Shown here in pieces: positions 6,873-14,897 of a stretch of 53,820 nt of DNA. The stretch spans positions 1-53,820 of the IMG/VR virus record IMGVR_UViG_3300025671_012102, one strand, 5' to 3'. The notes under the pieces are model-generated. The model was not told where the DNA came from and searched no databases. It worked only from the letters and a program-made list of their open reading frames with translations. The DNA is from a virus. The translations under genes and the position numbers were made by a program. Position 1 is the stretch's first letter; every line of letters starts with the position of its first letter.

Positions 6873-7715
6873 TTAGCTGCCTAGTGAGAAAGAGCCAACA
6901 TAAACATTGGCGCTTTCATCTAATTTTTCGGTAAGAATTTCTTTAAACTCTTGCGCCATTTCTTCTTCGTGGGTTTCGAGGTTAATGACTCGAAGTACAA
7001 CTTTTGGTTCGCTGCTTGTAAGAATGCCAACACGAAAAACAAAGGTTCGTTCTGGTAAGCCTGCATAGGGAATGCAGCGGAAGTAAACGAAGTTCGGGCG
7101 AGCGTCTTTTGCTTGTGCCTGAATAGATTCTCGCGCTGATCGTTCACGCCCAAAGTTGTGCTCGCCATGCTCTTGGGTTTGTGTGGCGCTAACTGTGATA
7201 TTACGAAGGGCGTTAGCGGCCACCTTTACTGTTATGTTTTCGCCAACATCACCTGTTATTTCAATAACATTTGCTTGCCAGTCCTCAATAAACTCAGCTG
7301 CTTCCTTTTGCCCTAGCTTGCTGTCATTGATTCTAGTTAGAGCACGAAAGGCCGCTGTGGGTTTTAATCGAATGCTGGCAACATCATCACCATGACCAGC
7401 TGAGTCGTGATTACCCAAGTTGAAGAATGCTTTGGCGTTCATATCTTGTGCATTGATGTATGTGGTGTTTTCCGATTTAGAGTTGGCGTAAGTCGCAAAG
7501 TCTTCGATGCTTTCGGTGGTCATAGTGCCGCGAAAGCGATCACGCGAATGCTGAAATCGCTCCAATGATTCGAGCACAACACCGTCGCCTTTTGGCACTG
7601 CAATGACGTTAGTTGAAAGATATTCGTTATCAAAATACGTGATTAGTTTATCGCTTAGGGTAATAGCTGCTTGGTTTTGCTCTAAGTGGACGATGGCGTC
7701 TTTATTTAATGGCAT
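6873..7715 (-). CDS. DUF2303 (YfdQ-like) phage protein
   Basis: A 280-residue protein matching the DUF2303 family, whose best-known member is YfdQ of an E. coli prophage. The typical order is visible: an N-terminal VVLESLERFQHSRDRFRG segment (about 46-63), the central LGNHDSAGHGDD block (about 99-110), a LKPTAAFRAL stretch, and the late ARPNFVYFRCIPYAGLPERT block (about 204-223). Length fits the family. The biochemical role is not established; these genes accompany phage recombination and SSB genes, as here. The ribosome binding site AGGAAA stands 5 bases before the ATG. Confidence 0.8.
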   Translation of the reverse strand: MPLNKDAIVHLEQNQAAITLSDKLITYFDNEYLSTNVIAVPKGDGVVLESLERFQHSRDRFRGTMTTESIEDFATYANSKSENTTYINAQDMNAKAFFNLGNHDSAGHGDDVASIRLKPTAAFRALTRINDSKLGQKEAAEFIEDWQANVIEITGDVGENITVKVAANALRNITVSATQTQEHGEHNFGRERSARESIQAQAKDARPNFVYFRCIPYAGLPERTFVFRVGILTSSEPKVVLRVINLETHEEEMAQEFKEILTEKLDESANVYVGSFSLGS

Positions 7716-7757
7716 GCTGGTTTCCTGTTTTTTTAGATGGGTAGTTAGTGCGAAGTT

Positions 7758-8126
7758 TTAAAAACGATTAATAGGACCGTCTTTTGTCTTCGATTCTTTT
7801 TCAAACATTTGAAGCTGATTTTCTGGGTACATGGTGATGTTGCCTTTTTCGTTCACTACGAGCGGGGTTAGAAGCTCTAGGTCCTCGGTTTTCTTTCCGT
7901 TTTCAGTCGGAATGACACAGGACATTTTGTGGTTACAAACCACGTTCATGCCCGAGCCTTGAGGCTTGATTTTGATTTCAAGGGTGACGCTTCCGCCTTT
8001 GCGGTTTTCGATCACTGCCGCGCCAATTTCTGACAGGGTGATATCCAGAGCTTTTAAGAATGCACCACCGCCTAAGTCGCTTAATAGCTCGGTGGTGTCT
8101 GTTGGTTTTAGGCCTTGTGATGACAT
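7758..8126 (-). CDS. Conserved-type phage protein in the recombination operon
   Basis: A 122-residue protein beginning MSSQGLKPTD. The ATG at 8126 is preceded by AAAGGAGAAACACC, a much better start than the GTG at 8207 that extends the same frame. The sequence predicts a helix (about 15-40) followed by beta strands (GGSVTLEIKIKP; VVCNHKMSCVIPT), giving a compact alpha/beta fold. It has no motif I recognise. Placement between SSB and the DUF2303 gene suggests a role in phage DNA metabolism; this is by association only. Confidence 0.6.
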   Translation of the reverse strand: MSSQGLKPTDTTELLSDLGGGAFLKALDITLSEIGAAVIENRKGGSVTLEIKIKPQGSGMNVVCNHKMSCVIPTENGKKTEDLELLTPLVVNEKGNITMYPENQLQMFEKESKTKDGPINRF

Positions 8127-8286
8127 GGTGTTTCTCCTTTGATGTGGGAAGGTTCGCACTGACGTAGCGGACACGGCTTTGCCTGCGGGGTAGGGTTTTT
8201 GAGGCACCTCCGCGTCTATGGCTAGCTACACTCGCGCTGGCTGTGGTTAGGTGGTGAGTTGTTTAACGACGGTCACGCTGGCCGTC

Positions 8287-8964
8287 TTAGCTAAAAGGTA
8301 TATCGTCGTCAAAGTCGTCGAAGTTGGGCGCTTGCTGCGACATTGGCCGCTGCTGCTGGCCTTGATGACGTTGTTGTGGTGTGGCTTGCTGGCCGTGCAT
8401 TTGGCCTTGTGGCTGGTTGAATCCTCCTTGTTGCGCACCGCCTTGCGCATTGGCATAACCATTCGGTTGGTTACCCCATGAGCCGAAGCTTTGCGGTTGA
8501 GCTTGCTGGTTATTTTGTTGCTGTGGTCGCTGTTGGTTTTGGCTATAGCCACCTTGCTGTGGCGCTTGGTTGCCATAACCGCCTTGTTGCTGATTGCCTC
8601 CTTGGGTCCCTCCATCTTGGCGACCGTCAAGCAATTGCATTTCGTTTGCGATGATTTCAGTGGTATAGCGTTTGATCCCGTCTTTTTCCCATTCACGAGT
8701 ACGCAAAGAGCCTTCGATGTAAACCTTGGTGCCTTTCTTGATGAAGTCGCCAGCGATTTGACCAAGGCGGAAGTTACCGCGATCCATGAAAACGATACGG
8801 TGCCATTCGGTACGTTCTTGCATTTCACCGGTTTGCTTGTCGCGCCAGCTTTCGGTGGTTGCCAGGTTAACATTTGCGACCGCTGCGCCTGATGGCATGT
8901 ACCGCACTTCGGCATCATTGCCAGCGTTGCCTATCAGGATGACTTTGTTAATACCTCTAGCCAT
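8287..8964 (-). CDS. ssb: Single-stranded DNA-binding protein
   Basis: A 225-residue SSB. The OB fold (about 1-112) is clear: [21 protein letters not shown] at the start, then [22 protein letters not shown] and [12 protein letters not shown] Gln/Gly/Asn-rich linker (about 116-205) follows, and the acidic tip ends DFDDDIPFS, the tail through which SSB recruits host replication and repair proteins. Length is normal to slightly long for the family. It protects single-stranded intermediates during phage replication and works with the exonuclease/annealing pair encoded upstream in the operon. The ribosome binding site GAAGG precedes ATG. Its start overlaps the stop of the 74-residue gene by 8 bases. 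Confidence 0.96.
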   Translation of the reverse strand: MARGINKVILIGNAGNDAEVRYMPSGAAVANVNLATTESWRDKQTGEMQERTEWHRIVFMDRGNFRLGQIAGDFIKKGTKVYIEGSLRTREWEKDGIKRYTTEIIANEMQLLDGRQDGGTQGGNQQQGGYGNQAPQQGGYSQNQQRPQQQNNQQAQPQSFGSWGNQPNGYANAQGGAQQGGFNQPQGQMHGQQATPQQRHQGQQQRPMSQQAPNFDDFDDDIPFS

Positions 8965-9181
8965 GACTGTTTACCTTCTTGGGTTTGGTTGGTTTCTTTT
9001 TAACGCCTGTACTGGCTCGACCGTTGATTGTGAACTCAGAACGTCGCTTGCCTGTTAGTGCGTCTTGGCCGCTTTCGCCTGATGGGATAACAGTCACACT
9101 TTGTTTGGCTAAAAACGCCTCAACATCACGCGCGATATTGGCGCGTAATGTTTCGTGTCTTGGGTTGATTGAGTCGCGCAT
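8957..9181 (-). CDS. Small basic phage protein upstream of ssb
   Basis: A 74-residue protein: a helical N-terminal half ([27 protein letters not shown]) and a Lys/Pro-rich basic C-terminus (KKKPTKPKK). An AGGTG ribosome binding site precedes ATG 9181. Its stop overlaps the ssb start, implying translational coupling. The basic tail may bind nucleic acid, but the family is not recognised. Confidence 0.6.
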   Translation of the reverse strand: MRDSINPRHETLRANIARDVEAFLAKQSVTVIPSGESGQDALTGKRRSEFTINGRASTGVKKKPTKPKKVNSHG

Positions 9182-9189
9182 TATTCACC

Positions 9190-9378
9190 TCACGCTGTTG
9201 CTGCGGCTTTCTGGTTTTGAATGCGAAGATAGATTTCTTCGCGGTGCACAGAAATTTGCTTAGGTGCGGTGATACCAAGGCGAACTTGGTTTCCTTTGAC
9301 ACCCAACACAGTGACTTGGATCTCTGCGTTATCGCCAATCATTAGTGATTCGCCTGAATTACGAGTAAGTACCAACAT
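9190..9378 (-). CDS. csrA: Phage-encoded CsrA/RsmA translational regulator
   Basis: A 62-residue CsrA homologue, close to the 61-residue E. coli protein. It begins [16 protein letters not shown], continues [18 protein letters not shown] and ends with [12 protein letters not shown]. The RNA-contact residues Leu4, Arg6 and Arg46 (equivalent to Arg44 of E. coli, shifted by a two-residue insertion after GD) are kept, so it should bind GGA-containing leader RNAs as a dimer. It lies in the recombination operon between the DUF1351 gene and the small gene before ssb, with a good AAGGA ribosome binding site. It could tune phage mRNAs or take over host carbon-storage, motility and biofilm control. The family is certain; targets are unknown. 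Confidence 0.95.
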   Translation of the reverse strand: MLVLTRNSGESLMIGDNAEIQVTVLGVKGNQVRLGITAPKQISVHREEIYLRIQNQKAAATA

Positions 9379-9424
9379 GGTTAAATTCCTTCTTTAAAAT
9401 GGATAGAGTAGAGCGGGGAGAGTT

Positions 9425-10609
9425 TTAGAACTGGTTCCAAACGTAAACGCGACCAGAAGCACCATCGGCAATGGCCACGCGTCCTTGATTTTTCGTCCAA
9501 ACGTCAACGAGAGTGCCTTGGTTTGCGCTTGCAGATAAAGCAGCCTGAAACGCTTCTTCTCTCGATGTATGCACTCGATTTAACATTTCCATTGAGCCGT
9601 TTGGTGTGAATATTACGTCCACCTGTTCGGCTTGGTGCTGCACTGGCGCTGGTTGCTGCATCGCTCTTAGCTGCTGTTCCATATGGTTAATATTGCGCAA
9701 CTCTTCGCTGTGATTGCCTTCTGCATACGGCAAAGCTTCTTTAGCTTGCTTGATTCGCACTTGTAATTGTTCCTCTTTGGCGGGAGGGGCAAATCGTTGC
9801 GGCACTGGATCGGCTTGCTGTACGGGTTCTGGCGCGGCTTCTTGCTGTGCTCGCTGCTGTTCTTCTGCCACCTGGCGACGTGTCGCTTCTTCTGTTGCGG
9901 CTTGGCGTTTTAGCTCTGAAGTCATCATGTGAGCGAGTTTTCCAGCATAGGATGCTTCAGTATCAAACAAGAAGCTTTCAACGTGCTCGCGGGTAAGTGG
10001 TGCTTTCAAGCCTTCTTTATAAGACTGGTTTTCAAGCATCAAAAGGCGCTTTTCAGTCTGGTCCTGCAATCGACGATTGTTGTCGATTAGTGATTGAAGA
10101 TCACGCAATGTCGTTGACGTTAAGCTGTCTTTTGCGGTGAGGGCGGTTAACTTGACCAGCTTATCAATAGGGGCGTCACGGAACTCTTCGGCCACTTCAA
10201 GGTTATCCCATAGCTCTAGGCGCTTGGCTTCAATTGCATTGCGCACAACAACCTTGCGCTCGTCTTCAAACTTTTTGATTTGAGCGGTGAGCTTCTCGCG
10301 TGACTCTAGAATCTCGGTCACGATGTCGGCCACTTCTAAACCAAGATCATCAACTGGCTTTGTCACTAGTGCGGCCGCTTCTTTAAATCGATCCTTTAGT
10401 GACTTGGCTTGGCCGTTTAGATCTGCGGCCAATGCTTTGGCGTCTTTCACTGTGTCTACGGTAACAACGAGGTCGTATTTCTTTAACTCGTTGCGAATGT
10501 TTTGGCGAAATTCCTGCAAGTTGAATTGGATTTTTGCAGGGACGGAAGAAAGCAAAACCAACTCGGTGGTTGGTGCTTGGGTTTCGGTTTGTAGTGCTGC
10601 GTTAGACAT
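9425..10609 (-). CDS. DUF1351 coiled-coil phage protein
   Basis: A 394-residue protein resembling DUF1351 family members of phage recombination operons. The first third has the family pattern: FQEFRQ-type helix, YDLVVTVDTVKDAKALAADL (about 45-64), then a long coiled coil (about 65-140) with KKFEDERK. APLTREHVESFLFD (about 203-216) is a second conserved patch. A Gln/Ala/Glu-rich linker (about 235-275) precedes a small C-terminal domain (about 330-394). Function is not established; linkage to SSB, nuclease and annealing genes points to DNA recombination. The ribosome binding site AGGAG precedes ATG 10609. Confidence 0.75.
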   Translation of the reverse strand: MSNAALQTETQAPTTELVLLSSVPAKIQFNLQEFRQNIRNELKKYDLVVTVDTVKDAKALAADLNGQAKSLKDRFKEAAALVTKPVDDLGLEVADIVTEILESREKLTAQIKKFEDERKVVVRNAIEAKRLELWDNLEVAEEFRDAPIDKLVKLTALTAKDSLTSTTLRDLQSLIDNNRRLQDQTEKRLLMLENQSYKEGLKAPLTREHVESFLFDTEASYAGKLAHMMTSELKRQAATEEATRRQVAEEQQRAQQEAAPEPVQQADPVPQRFAPPAKEEQLQVRIKQAKEALPYAEGNHSEELRNINHMEQQLRAMQQPAPVQHQAEQVDVIFTPNGSMEMLNRVHTSREEAFQAALSASANQGTLVDVWTKNQGRVAIADGASGRVYVWNQF

Positions 10610-10628
10610 GGTTAGTGCTCCTGATTTG

Positions 10629-11513
10629 CTAATTAGTTTTCAAGCTGCTTTTGAGGCTTGTGGTTTTAGATTGGCTTTCTTCTTTGCCGCCAAAGTAATC
10701 ACTGACTCTGGCACCTTGTTTGATGGCGTTGAATACGCCAAAGAGTTCGGCTAAATCATCAACGCTGCAATCATCGACGCTGTGGCCGATGTAGGCGGTG
10801 ATCTGATCGGGCTTTATGCCAAACTCGCCAAACTCCACAACCATCTGACTTATTTTTGAACTCATTGATTGGGTGTTATTGCCAGATAACGTTCTACGGC
10901 ATTCAGCTAGCCCCAATTCAATGAACGTTTTTGGTACGATTGCCAGAATTCTGCCTCGCATTTGTTTGCTGGCAATGTTGGCTATGCGGTTATCAATATC
11001 AGCTTGATCTACGAGTGGGCGTGTTTTCTTTTGCTTTGTTCTTTTGTCTGTAAAGTCGAGGATATGCTCGACAGTTATTTGACGCTTGCTGTAGTTGTTT
11101 TTCTCCTTGTCCCATGCGTAGACCTCAATTTCTGATTTCCCTTTGCTACGTGACAGCTCGCGGTGTCCGTATTCAAAATTGCCGTAACATCGAGCAACTT
11201 CTTCAGCAAAACGAATAGAGGGGCCACTACCGCGATTAGGTACCGAGTAGAAAGCAGACTTCGCGAAATCCCAGTTTTTGCAGGCTTCAATCAATTCGCT
11301 TAATGCTTCGCTGTTTGAGCGAGGGAACATTTTTGCTAGCTGGATTTGGCTGCGAGCTTCAGCAATAGCGCGCTGCTGTTCAATTGCAATCGAACCAGTG
11401 TTGGCACTTTCGTTTTGGACTTGGGGTGGTGCTTGGTTGAAGGGGTTGGAGTGGTTTTGCTGTGCTGTGTTTTGCGGATAACGGTTTTGATCTTGATATA
11501 TTCCATTATTCAT
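10629..11513 (-). CDS. Probable single-strand annealing recombinase
   Basis: A 294-residue protein. After a Gln/Asn-rich N-terminus (1-40), a conserved core (about 45-235) contains EQQRAIAEARSQIQLAKMFPR, a SAFYSVPNRGSGPSIRFAEE block (about 86-105), and IASKQMRGRILAIVPK (about 178-193). Proteins of this kind are widespread in phages beside a PD-(D/E)XK exonuclease and SSB; the pairing here is the same. I infer that it is the annealing partner (RecT/Red-beta functional class) of the nuclease gene ending 8 bases upstream. Direct similarity to RecT is not evident by eye, so the biochemical call is moderate while the phage-recombination association is firm. Confidence 0.6.
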   Translation of the reverse strand: MNNGIYQDQNRYPQNTAQQNHSNPFNQAPPQVQNESANTGSIAIEQQRAIAEARSQIQLAKMFPRSNSEALSELIEACKNWDFAKSAFYSVPNRGSGPSIRFAEEVARCYGNFEYGHRELSRSKGKSEIEVYAWDKEKNNYSKRQITVEHILDFTDKRTKQKKTRPLVDQADIDNRIANIASKQMRGRILAIVPKTFIELGLAECRRTLSGNNTQSMSSKISQMVVEFGEFGIKPDQITAYIGHSVDDCSVDDLAELFGVFNAIKQGARVSDYFGGKEESQSKTTSLKSSLKTN

Positions 11514-11520
11514 AACTTAC

Positions 11521-12492
11521 TCACTTCGCCCAATGTGGGCGCTCTAATGTTCGTACATGCAGCCAATCGTCATTGCGTCGGCAATAAGCATATGTTTGGA
11601 GGTTTTCACGGTATTTTTCATACCCAATCTCTTTCCATTCGTCCGATAGCTGGACTACCTCGACTTCATATTTTCCAGCGCTCACAACGTCACTTACACA
11701 AAGAAACCAAAGGTCAGGACGTATTCCAAAGTGTTGAAAGTAACCGTCCGTGTACATTGCGTACTGCACGTGGTAGCGAAACTCTTCTACATGGCGCTCA
11801 AATCGATCAAGACCTGCCACTTTCTTTACATCGATAAGAATAGGTCTGTCATAAAAATCGAACTTCCTGTCAGGGCGTACTCGGCACATTTCCTCAGTTT
11901 CTTTGTCTTGCCAGAATATCGATGCTTCGTTGTAGCCGTCGGCCTCGAAAATCATTCTTGCAACGGGATGGGCAAACACAGATTCACGCATAATTTGAAG
12001 CTTTCGATTTTCTTCAAATGTCATGATTGTGCGATCGGCATTTTCCTCTTTGAATTGCGCCCATTTCGCTTTATCCACGTTGGTGCGCAAGTTGAGCTCT
12101 GGCGCGATAACAAATTGCTCGCTGAACTTTTCAGGCTCCAGAAGCAGGGTGTGAACAGCGGTGCCAAAATCTAAGGCAGATTCTTTTTCAACATCGCGCG
12201 GTGCGTTCTTGGACCAAATCAACTGACTTGGGTTTTTGTCGATCCAGTCCAATCCAGATTTTGAAATGCTGTCGTCGCGGTGGTAGTCGCGATTGCTGAG
12301 GTCGTAGTAAATGCCCGGTGCAATGCCAGAAGTAGTTCGAGGCTCAACGTACAGAGTGTCTTCATCTTCGAAGTCATCAAACTGTGGTGCCTGAAAGTGT
12401 GCAGCTTGCGAAAGCGGCAATTCGGCTTGCGTGTGAGCATCACCGAAAAGGTCAAACGGGTTTTGTTGTGCTGCTATGTTCATCGAGTCCAT
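11521..12492 (-). CDS. RecE-type PD-(D/E)XK exonuclease
   Basis: A 323-residue nuclease resembling the C-terminal catalytic domain of exodeoxyribonuclease VIII (RecE; DUF3799/PDDEXK-like). The N-terminus (1-55) is low-complexity and acidic. Catalytic features: GTAVHTLLLEP with His114, Glu189, Asp208 in RVRPD, the core LIDVKK with Asp221 and Lys223, and the QYAMY helix (Gln243, Tyr244). These are all in family order, so it should be active, chewing 5' strands of duplex DNA to leave 3' tails for annealing. It precedes the proposed annealing gene by 7 bases. The start at 12492 has AGGGACGG before it; an in-frame Met4 is an alternative. Confidence 0.85.
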   Translation of the reverse strand: MDSMNIAAQQNPFDLFGDAHTQAELPLSQAAHFQAPQFDDFEDEDTLYVEPRTTSGIAPGIYYDLSNRDYHRDDSISKSGLDWIDKNPSQLIWSKNAPRDVEKESALDFGTAVHTLLLEPEKFSEQFVIAPELNLRTNVDKAKWAQFKEENADRTIMTFEENRKLQIMRESVFAHPVARMIFEADGYNEASIFWQDKETEEMCRVRPDRKFDFYDRPILIDVKKVAGLDRFERHVEEFRYHVQYAMYTDGYFQHFGIRPDLWFLCVSDVVSAGKYEVEVVQLSDEWKEIGYEKYRENLQTYAYCRRNDDWLHVRTLERPHWAK

Positions 12493-12514
12493 CCGTCCCT
12501 AAAGGGGGTAAAGG

Positions 12515-12676
12515 TTAAAATTCATCAAGAAGTGGTCGAATCGCTTCTCGTACGTTTTGTTTGCGGTGAATCGCTATTGCGGCTGTACCAACAATCATGA
12601 ACAGCCAAGCGAAGATGAGAAGAAAACAAAGGCCTACAGAGAGGCCAATGAAAAACAATGCGTCTGCAGGTGCCAT
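12515..12676 (-). CDS. 53-residue membrane protein
   Basis: A short gene with a near-perfect ribosome binding site (AGGAGG, 7 bases before ATG 12676) overlapping the stop of the AlpA-type gene upstream. The protein has one hydrophobic helix (about 6-37; FFIGLSVGLCFLLIFAWLFM within it) and a basic C-terminal tail (HRKQNVREAIRPLL). It is too short and too generic to assign to a family. Tight coupling in the operon supports it as a real gene. Confidence 0.65.
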   Translation of the reverse strand: MAPADALFFIGLSVGLCFLLIFAWLFMIVGTAAIAIHRKQNVREAIRPLLDEF

Positions 12677-12686
12677 TGATTACCTC

Positions 12687-12851
12687 CTAAGCGGTTGCCG
12701 TTTCTGGCCAGCCAACGCGCTTTTCGCTTACTCGTATTTGTTTGGGGAAAGTGTTTTCTTTGATTTTGCGGTAAATCGTCGTGCGAGCTAACGTTGTGCG
12801 TCGCTCCACTTCTTTGCGATTCAATACCGTAACAGGTTTGTTTTCGCTCAT
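12687..12851 (-). CDS. AlpA-family DNA-binding regulator
   Basis: A 54-residue protein, MSENKPVTVLNRKEVERR at the start, with the AlpA/MerR-like fold: LNRKEVERRTTLARTTIYRKIK is the helix-turn-helix and FPKQIRVSEKRVGWPE the wing. I chose ATG 12851 because GAGGAC lies 5 bases upstream; the longer frame to 12911 has no such site. AlpA-type proteins act as transcription activators or excisionases. As the first gene of the leftward operon it is a likely early regulator. It pairs with the second AlpA-like gene at the operon's far end. Confidence 0.8.
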   Translation of the reverse strand: MSENKPVTVLNRKEVERRTTLARTTIYRKIKENTFPKQIRVSEKRVGWPETATA

Positions 12852-13055
12852 ATTGTCCTCCTGTGGTTTTCTGGCTGCGCACTCATGGAATGCGTACTCA
12901 GAAAAAAACATGGTTAAACATGCCCATCACACCTATCCCCATATTCAGAGGGGGATTCGGTCACAGCTCGCACCTATGGTTTATCGCCTTACATGGCAAC
13001 TCGGTGGTCTTTGCTGGAGCGGTTCGCCGCTTCGATGAGATAATAATGAACCAAA
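12852..13055 (-). promoter_or_regulatory. Leftward early leader with pL-like promoter
   Basis: This gene-free leader lies before the leftward operon. On the minus strand a possible promoter reads TTTACA (13072-13067), 18 bases, CATTAT (13048-13043); its -35 lies inside the operator cluster 13056-13087. An overlapping TATTAT (13045-13040) is an alternative -10. A hairpin of AGCGG with CCGCT around a four-base loop sits at 13018-13031 just downstream, and could be part of an antitermination signal. The remainder to 12852 shows no gene. Confidence 0.45.
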
Positions 13056-13087
13056 AGTACATTAAATGTAAAGTACTGAAAGTACAT
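13056..13087. promoter_or_regulatory. CI operator cluster at the leftward promoter
   Basis: AAGTACT-GAA-AGTACAT (13071-13087) matches the operator palindrome found at 14633-14649 in 15 of 17 positions. Next to it, AGTACAT (13056-13062) is a further half-site, and TACAT-TAA-ATGTA (13058-13070) forms a second dyad. The cluster covers the proposed -35 of the leftward promoter, so CI binding would silence the recombination operon. Confidence 0.65.
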
Positions 13088-13136
13088 TATTTTGAGTGTT
13101 TTTTTAATTTATAAAAAAATCAAGAAGTTGTGGGCG

Positions 13137-13167
13137 AAAAAAAACCGCCTCGGTGGGCGGTTTTTTT
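13137..13167. terminator. Bidirectional terminator after the CI transcript
   Basis: ACCGCC (13144-13149) pairs with GGCGGT (13156-13161), flanked by A-runs and T-runs. It lies 80 bases past the stop of the secreted protein gene (13246-13818) and would end the CI transcript before the leftward promoter. Confidence 0.8.
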
Positions 13168-13245
13168 GGGGTGTTGGAAGAGTTTTTTTGGCATGATTTA
13201 CTAAAAAGGTGGTTGTCGAGTTGGTGAATTGCTCTCAATAATACG

Positions 13246-13818
13246 CTAATAGTTTTTATCGAATTGGGTTAGTAGCCTTCGTATTGTGGTAATAATGTTT
13301 GTATTACAGTTTTCCCAAGAATCGAAGTTGGCTGGGCAAAAAATTAAAGTACTACGATTCCATACAGTGGCGTAATCAGGATGGATTGGGATATCTAGCA
13401 CTTCCTGAACGTCTAATTGGAAATCTCTACGAAGTGATACAGCCTCTTTGACGCTTAAGCCAATCTGATAAACTTCATCGTCAGCATCTGAAAATAAAAA
13501 TCTAAACGACCACTGAAGTTGCGTTGGATGGCTGCATGTGATTATTGATTGCGGCCCTCCGACCAAATCCTTCATAGAATTAATGCATTCAATTTTGGCG
13601 TTATCTCCAGAGTAATGCTGAATGCTATTTCTAGCAAAGCTCAAAAGTGTAAGGTCTTGTACTAGATTTATATGATCGATACCGATCTCTCTCTCTTTAT
13701 TTAGGGACTCAATGTAAGTGATGGTTGCCACCTTTATAGGGCTTTCTCGGCTATCTGCAAGCGCTTTCGAGTATGAGAGATTAATTGCTGCAAGAGTTAA
13801 GAGTAATGCAATTTTCAT
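13246..13818 (-). CDS. Secreted protein co-transcribed with CI
   Basis: A 190-residue protein with a signal peptide (1-21, cut likely after ALA before DSRES). The mature part mixes helices and strands and contains four cysteines (in KIECINS, ITCSHP, LIFCPANF and ENCNTN), which could form periplasmic disulfides. The gene starts 15 bases after the CI stop in the same direction, with AGGGA upstream, so it is expected to be expressed in lysogens. That position is typical of lysogenic conversion or superinfection-exclusion genes. No family is recognised. Confidence 0.65.
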   Translation of the reverse strand: MKIALLLTLAAINLSYSKALADSRESPIKVATITYIESLNKEREIGIDHINLVQDLTLLSFARNSIQHYSGDNAKIECINSMKDLVGGPQSIITCSHPTQLQWSFRFLFSDADDEVYQIGLSVKEAVSLRRDFQLDVQEVLDIPIHPDYATVWNRSTLIFCPANFDSWENCNTNIITTIRRLLTQFDKNY

Positions 13819-13833
13819 TTCATCTATCCCTAT

Positions 13834-14556
13834 CTAAAGTATTGCTGAATACCAAAAAACCCGCCCGATAATGCGAATGTCTTTAGCTTCCTCCCCACTA
13901 ATTTCTTCATCTTGATAATCAGGGTTGGCTGATCTAATCCGCAAACCATTAAATGGCATACGATAAAGAAATTTTACCCGTAGCATGCCTCCGTGATTGA
14001 TGGCATACACTTTTCCATCTTTGATGTGTATGTCACTTGTATCCAATCCAACCGTTGCTCCATCTGGCAGCATAGGCTCCATACTATCACCACTAACCCT
14101 ACAGCATGCAGCCCTTGATGGAGCAACACCGGCACTTGATAAAGTTGATAAATTAAATCTCATTTGCTGTGTTGCTATTTCTGAAACGCTGTTAAATCCA
14201 TTTCCAGCAGATAGCTCGACTTCCGTAAAGAAAGGCACTTCTATTTCGTCATAATGAAGGGGCTCATCACTTTCGTAGACGTCAATATGACCAAGGTCGA
14301 TCGAATAATGGCTGCTTTTCTCTTGTACACTTGGGAATTTGACTTCACCTTCTCCAAAAGCTAACCACTCCGATCTCACGCCAGTGACTTTACAAATTAT
14401 TTCTAACTTTTCTCGTCTAGGTTGTGATTCACCATTAAGCCATTTGTTTGCAGCTTTCACTGTGGTGCCTGTTTGTTTTGCTAGCCATGCGCCAGCTCCA
14501 TGTCGTTCTACATTGATCAAGCGTAATGCTGTCATGAGGCGCTCTGGAAAAGACAA
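13834..14556 (-). CDS. cI: CI-type phage repressor with S24 peptidase domain
   Basis: A LexA/CI-class repressor of about 240 residues. The N-terminal helix-turn-helix (about 5-65 of this start) includes GAGAWLAKQTGTTVKAANKWL. The C-terminal S24 domain has an Ala-Gly cleavage pair (SAGNG, about residue 117), Ser158 in GDSMEP and Lys195 in LRVKFLY, so RecA-stimulated self-cleavage and SOS induction are expected. I chose TTG 14556 because GGTGG lies 5 bases upstream; the frame stays open to a TTG at 14592, which would run into the operator, and an ATG exists at 14535. It faces the Cro-like gene across the operator region and should repress both early operons and its own promoter. Confidence 0.93.
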   Translation of the reverse strand: MSFPERLMTALRLINVERHGAGAWLAKQTGTTVKAANKWLNGESQPRREKLEIICKVTGVRSEWLAFGEGEVKFPSVQEKSSHYSIDLGHIDVYESDEPLHYDEIEVPFFTEVELSAGNGFNSVSEIATQQMRFNLSTLSSAGVAPSRAACCRVSGDSMEPMLPDGATVGLDTSDIHIKDGKVYAINHGGMLRVKFLYRMPFNGLRIRSANPDYQDEEISGEEAKDIRIIGRVFWYSAIL

Positions 14557-14575
14557 TATAACCACCTTTCGTTTT

Positions 14576-14592
14576 ATGTACTTAAAGTTCAA
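14576..14592. promoter_or_regulatory. CI/Cro operator next to cI
   Basis: ATGTACT-TAA-AGTTCAA has the same form as the perfect site at 14633, with two changes in the right half. It lies just downstream of the proposed cI -10 (14592-14597, minus strand), where binding would block cI transcription. It is best explained as the weaker, autoregulatory operator. Confidence 0.6.
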
Positions 14593-14634
14593 TTGTCGTT
14601 AACTATTGCAGAATTGTCAGTTCATATTTAATAT
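14592..14634. promoter_or_regulatory. Divergent cI and cro promoters
   Basis: Plus strand toward cro: TTGCAG (14606-14611), 17 bases, TAATAT (14629-14634). Minus strand toward cI: CTGACA (14620-14615), 17 bases, GACAAT (14597-14592). The two face each other with operators at each outer edge (14576-14592 and 14633-14649), the classic lambdoid switch plan. Promoters were judged by eye and the exact boxes may differ. Confidence 0.5.
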
Positions 14635-14649
14635 GTACTAAAAGTACAT
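14633..14649. promoter_or_regulatory. Perfect CI/Cro operator next to cro
   Basis: ATGTACT-AAA-AGTACAT is a perfect 17-base palindrome overlapping the start region of the rightward transcript, 14 bases before the cro ATG. Related copies at 14576 and 13071 identify it as the repressor's recognition sequence. Confidence 0.75.
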
Positions 14650-14663
14650 TAAAGGTCATTAAA

Positions 14664-14897
14664 ATGAACTCACTGAAAGAAGCAATAAACCTTATTGAAG
14701 GCGGAGTGCCTAAAGCTGCTGATGTATGCGGTGTAAGTGTTCGTGCTGTTTATAAATGGCTAGACCGAAACCGATTACCACGAACTGAATATACCGGTGA
14801 AACCAACTATGCCAAAAAACTAGAAGCTGCCAGTAATGGAGCTGTTAGTGCAAAAATTTTATTAGATTTTACCAAAACGCCCACAGAGGCGGCTTAA
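14664..14897 (+). CDS. Cro/YdaS-like repressor
   Basis: A 77-residue DNA-binding protein, first gene of the rightward early operon and divergent from cI. The helix-turn-helix is AAEV-type: GGVPKAADVCGVSVRAVYKWL (about 13-33), followed by LPRTEYTGETNYAKKLE, a pattern seen in Cro/YdaS proteins that bind the same operators as CI. It would repress cI during lytic growth. The ribosome binding site AAAGG lies 8 bases before ATG. The function is assigned from fold and position. Confidence 0.85.
   Translation: MNSLKEAINLIEGGVPKAADVCGVSVRAVYKWLDRNRLPRTEYTGETNYAKKLEAASNGAVSAKILLDFTKTPTEAA

Noticed and set aside
8247-8918. Long minus-strand frame (223 codons) overlapping ssb, and plus-strand frame 8491-8892
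   Set aside because: Both are shadows of ssb, whose Gln-rich repeat region keeps other frames open. SSB motifs and the acidic tip are decisive.
11346-11837. Plus-strand frame of 163 codons across the annealing and nuclease genes
   Set aside because: It spans the junction of two clear minus-strand genes and has no ribosome binding site or protein-like pattern.
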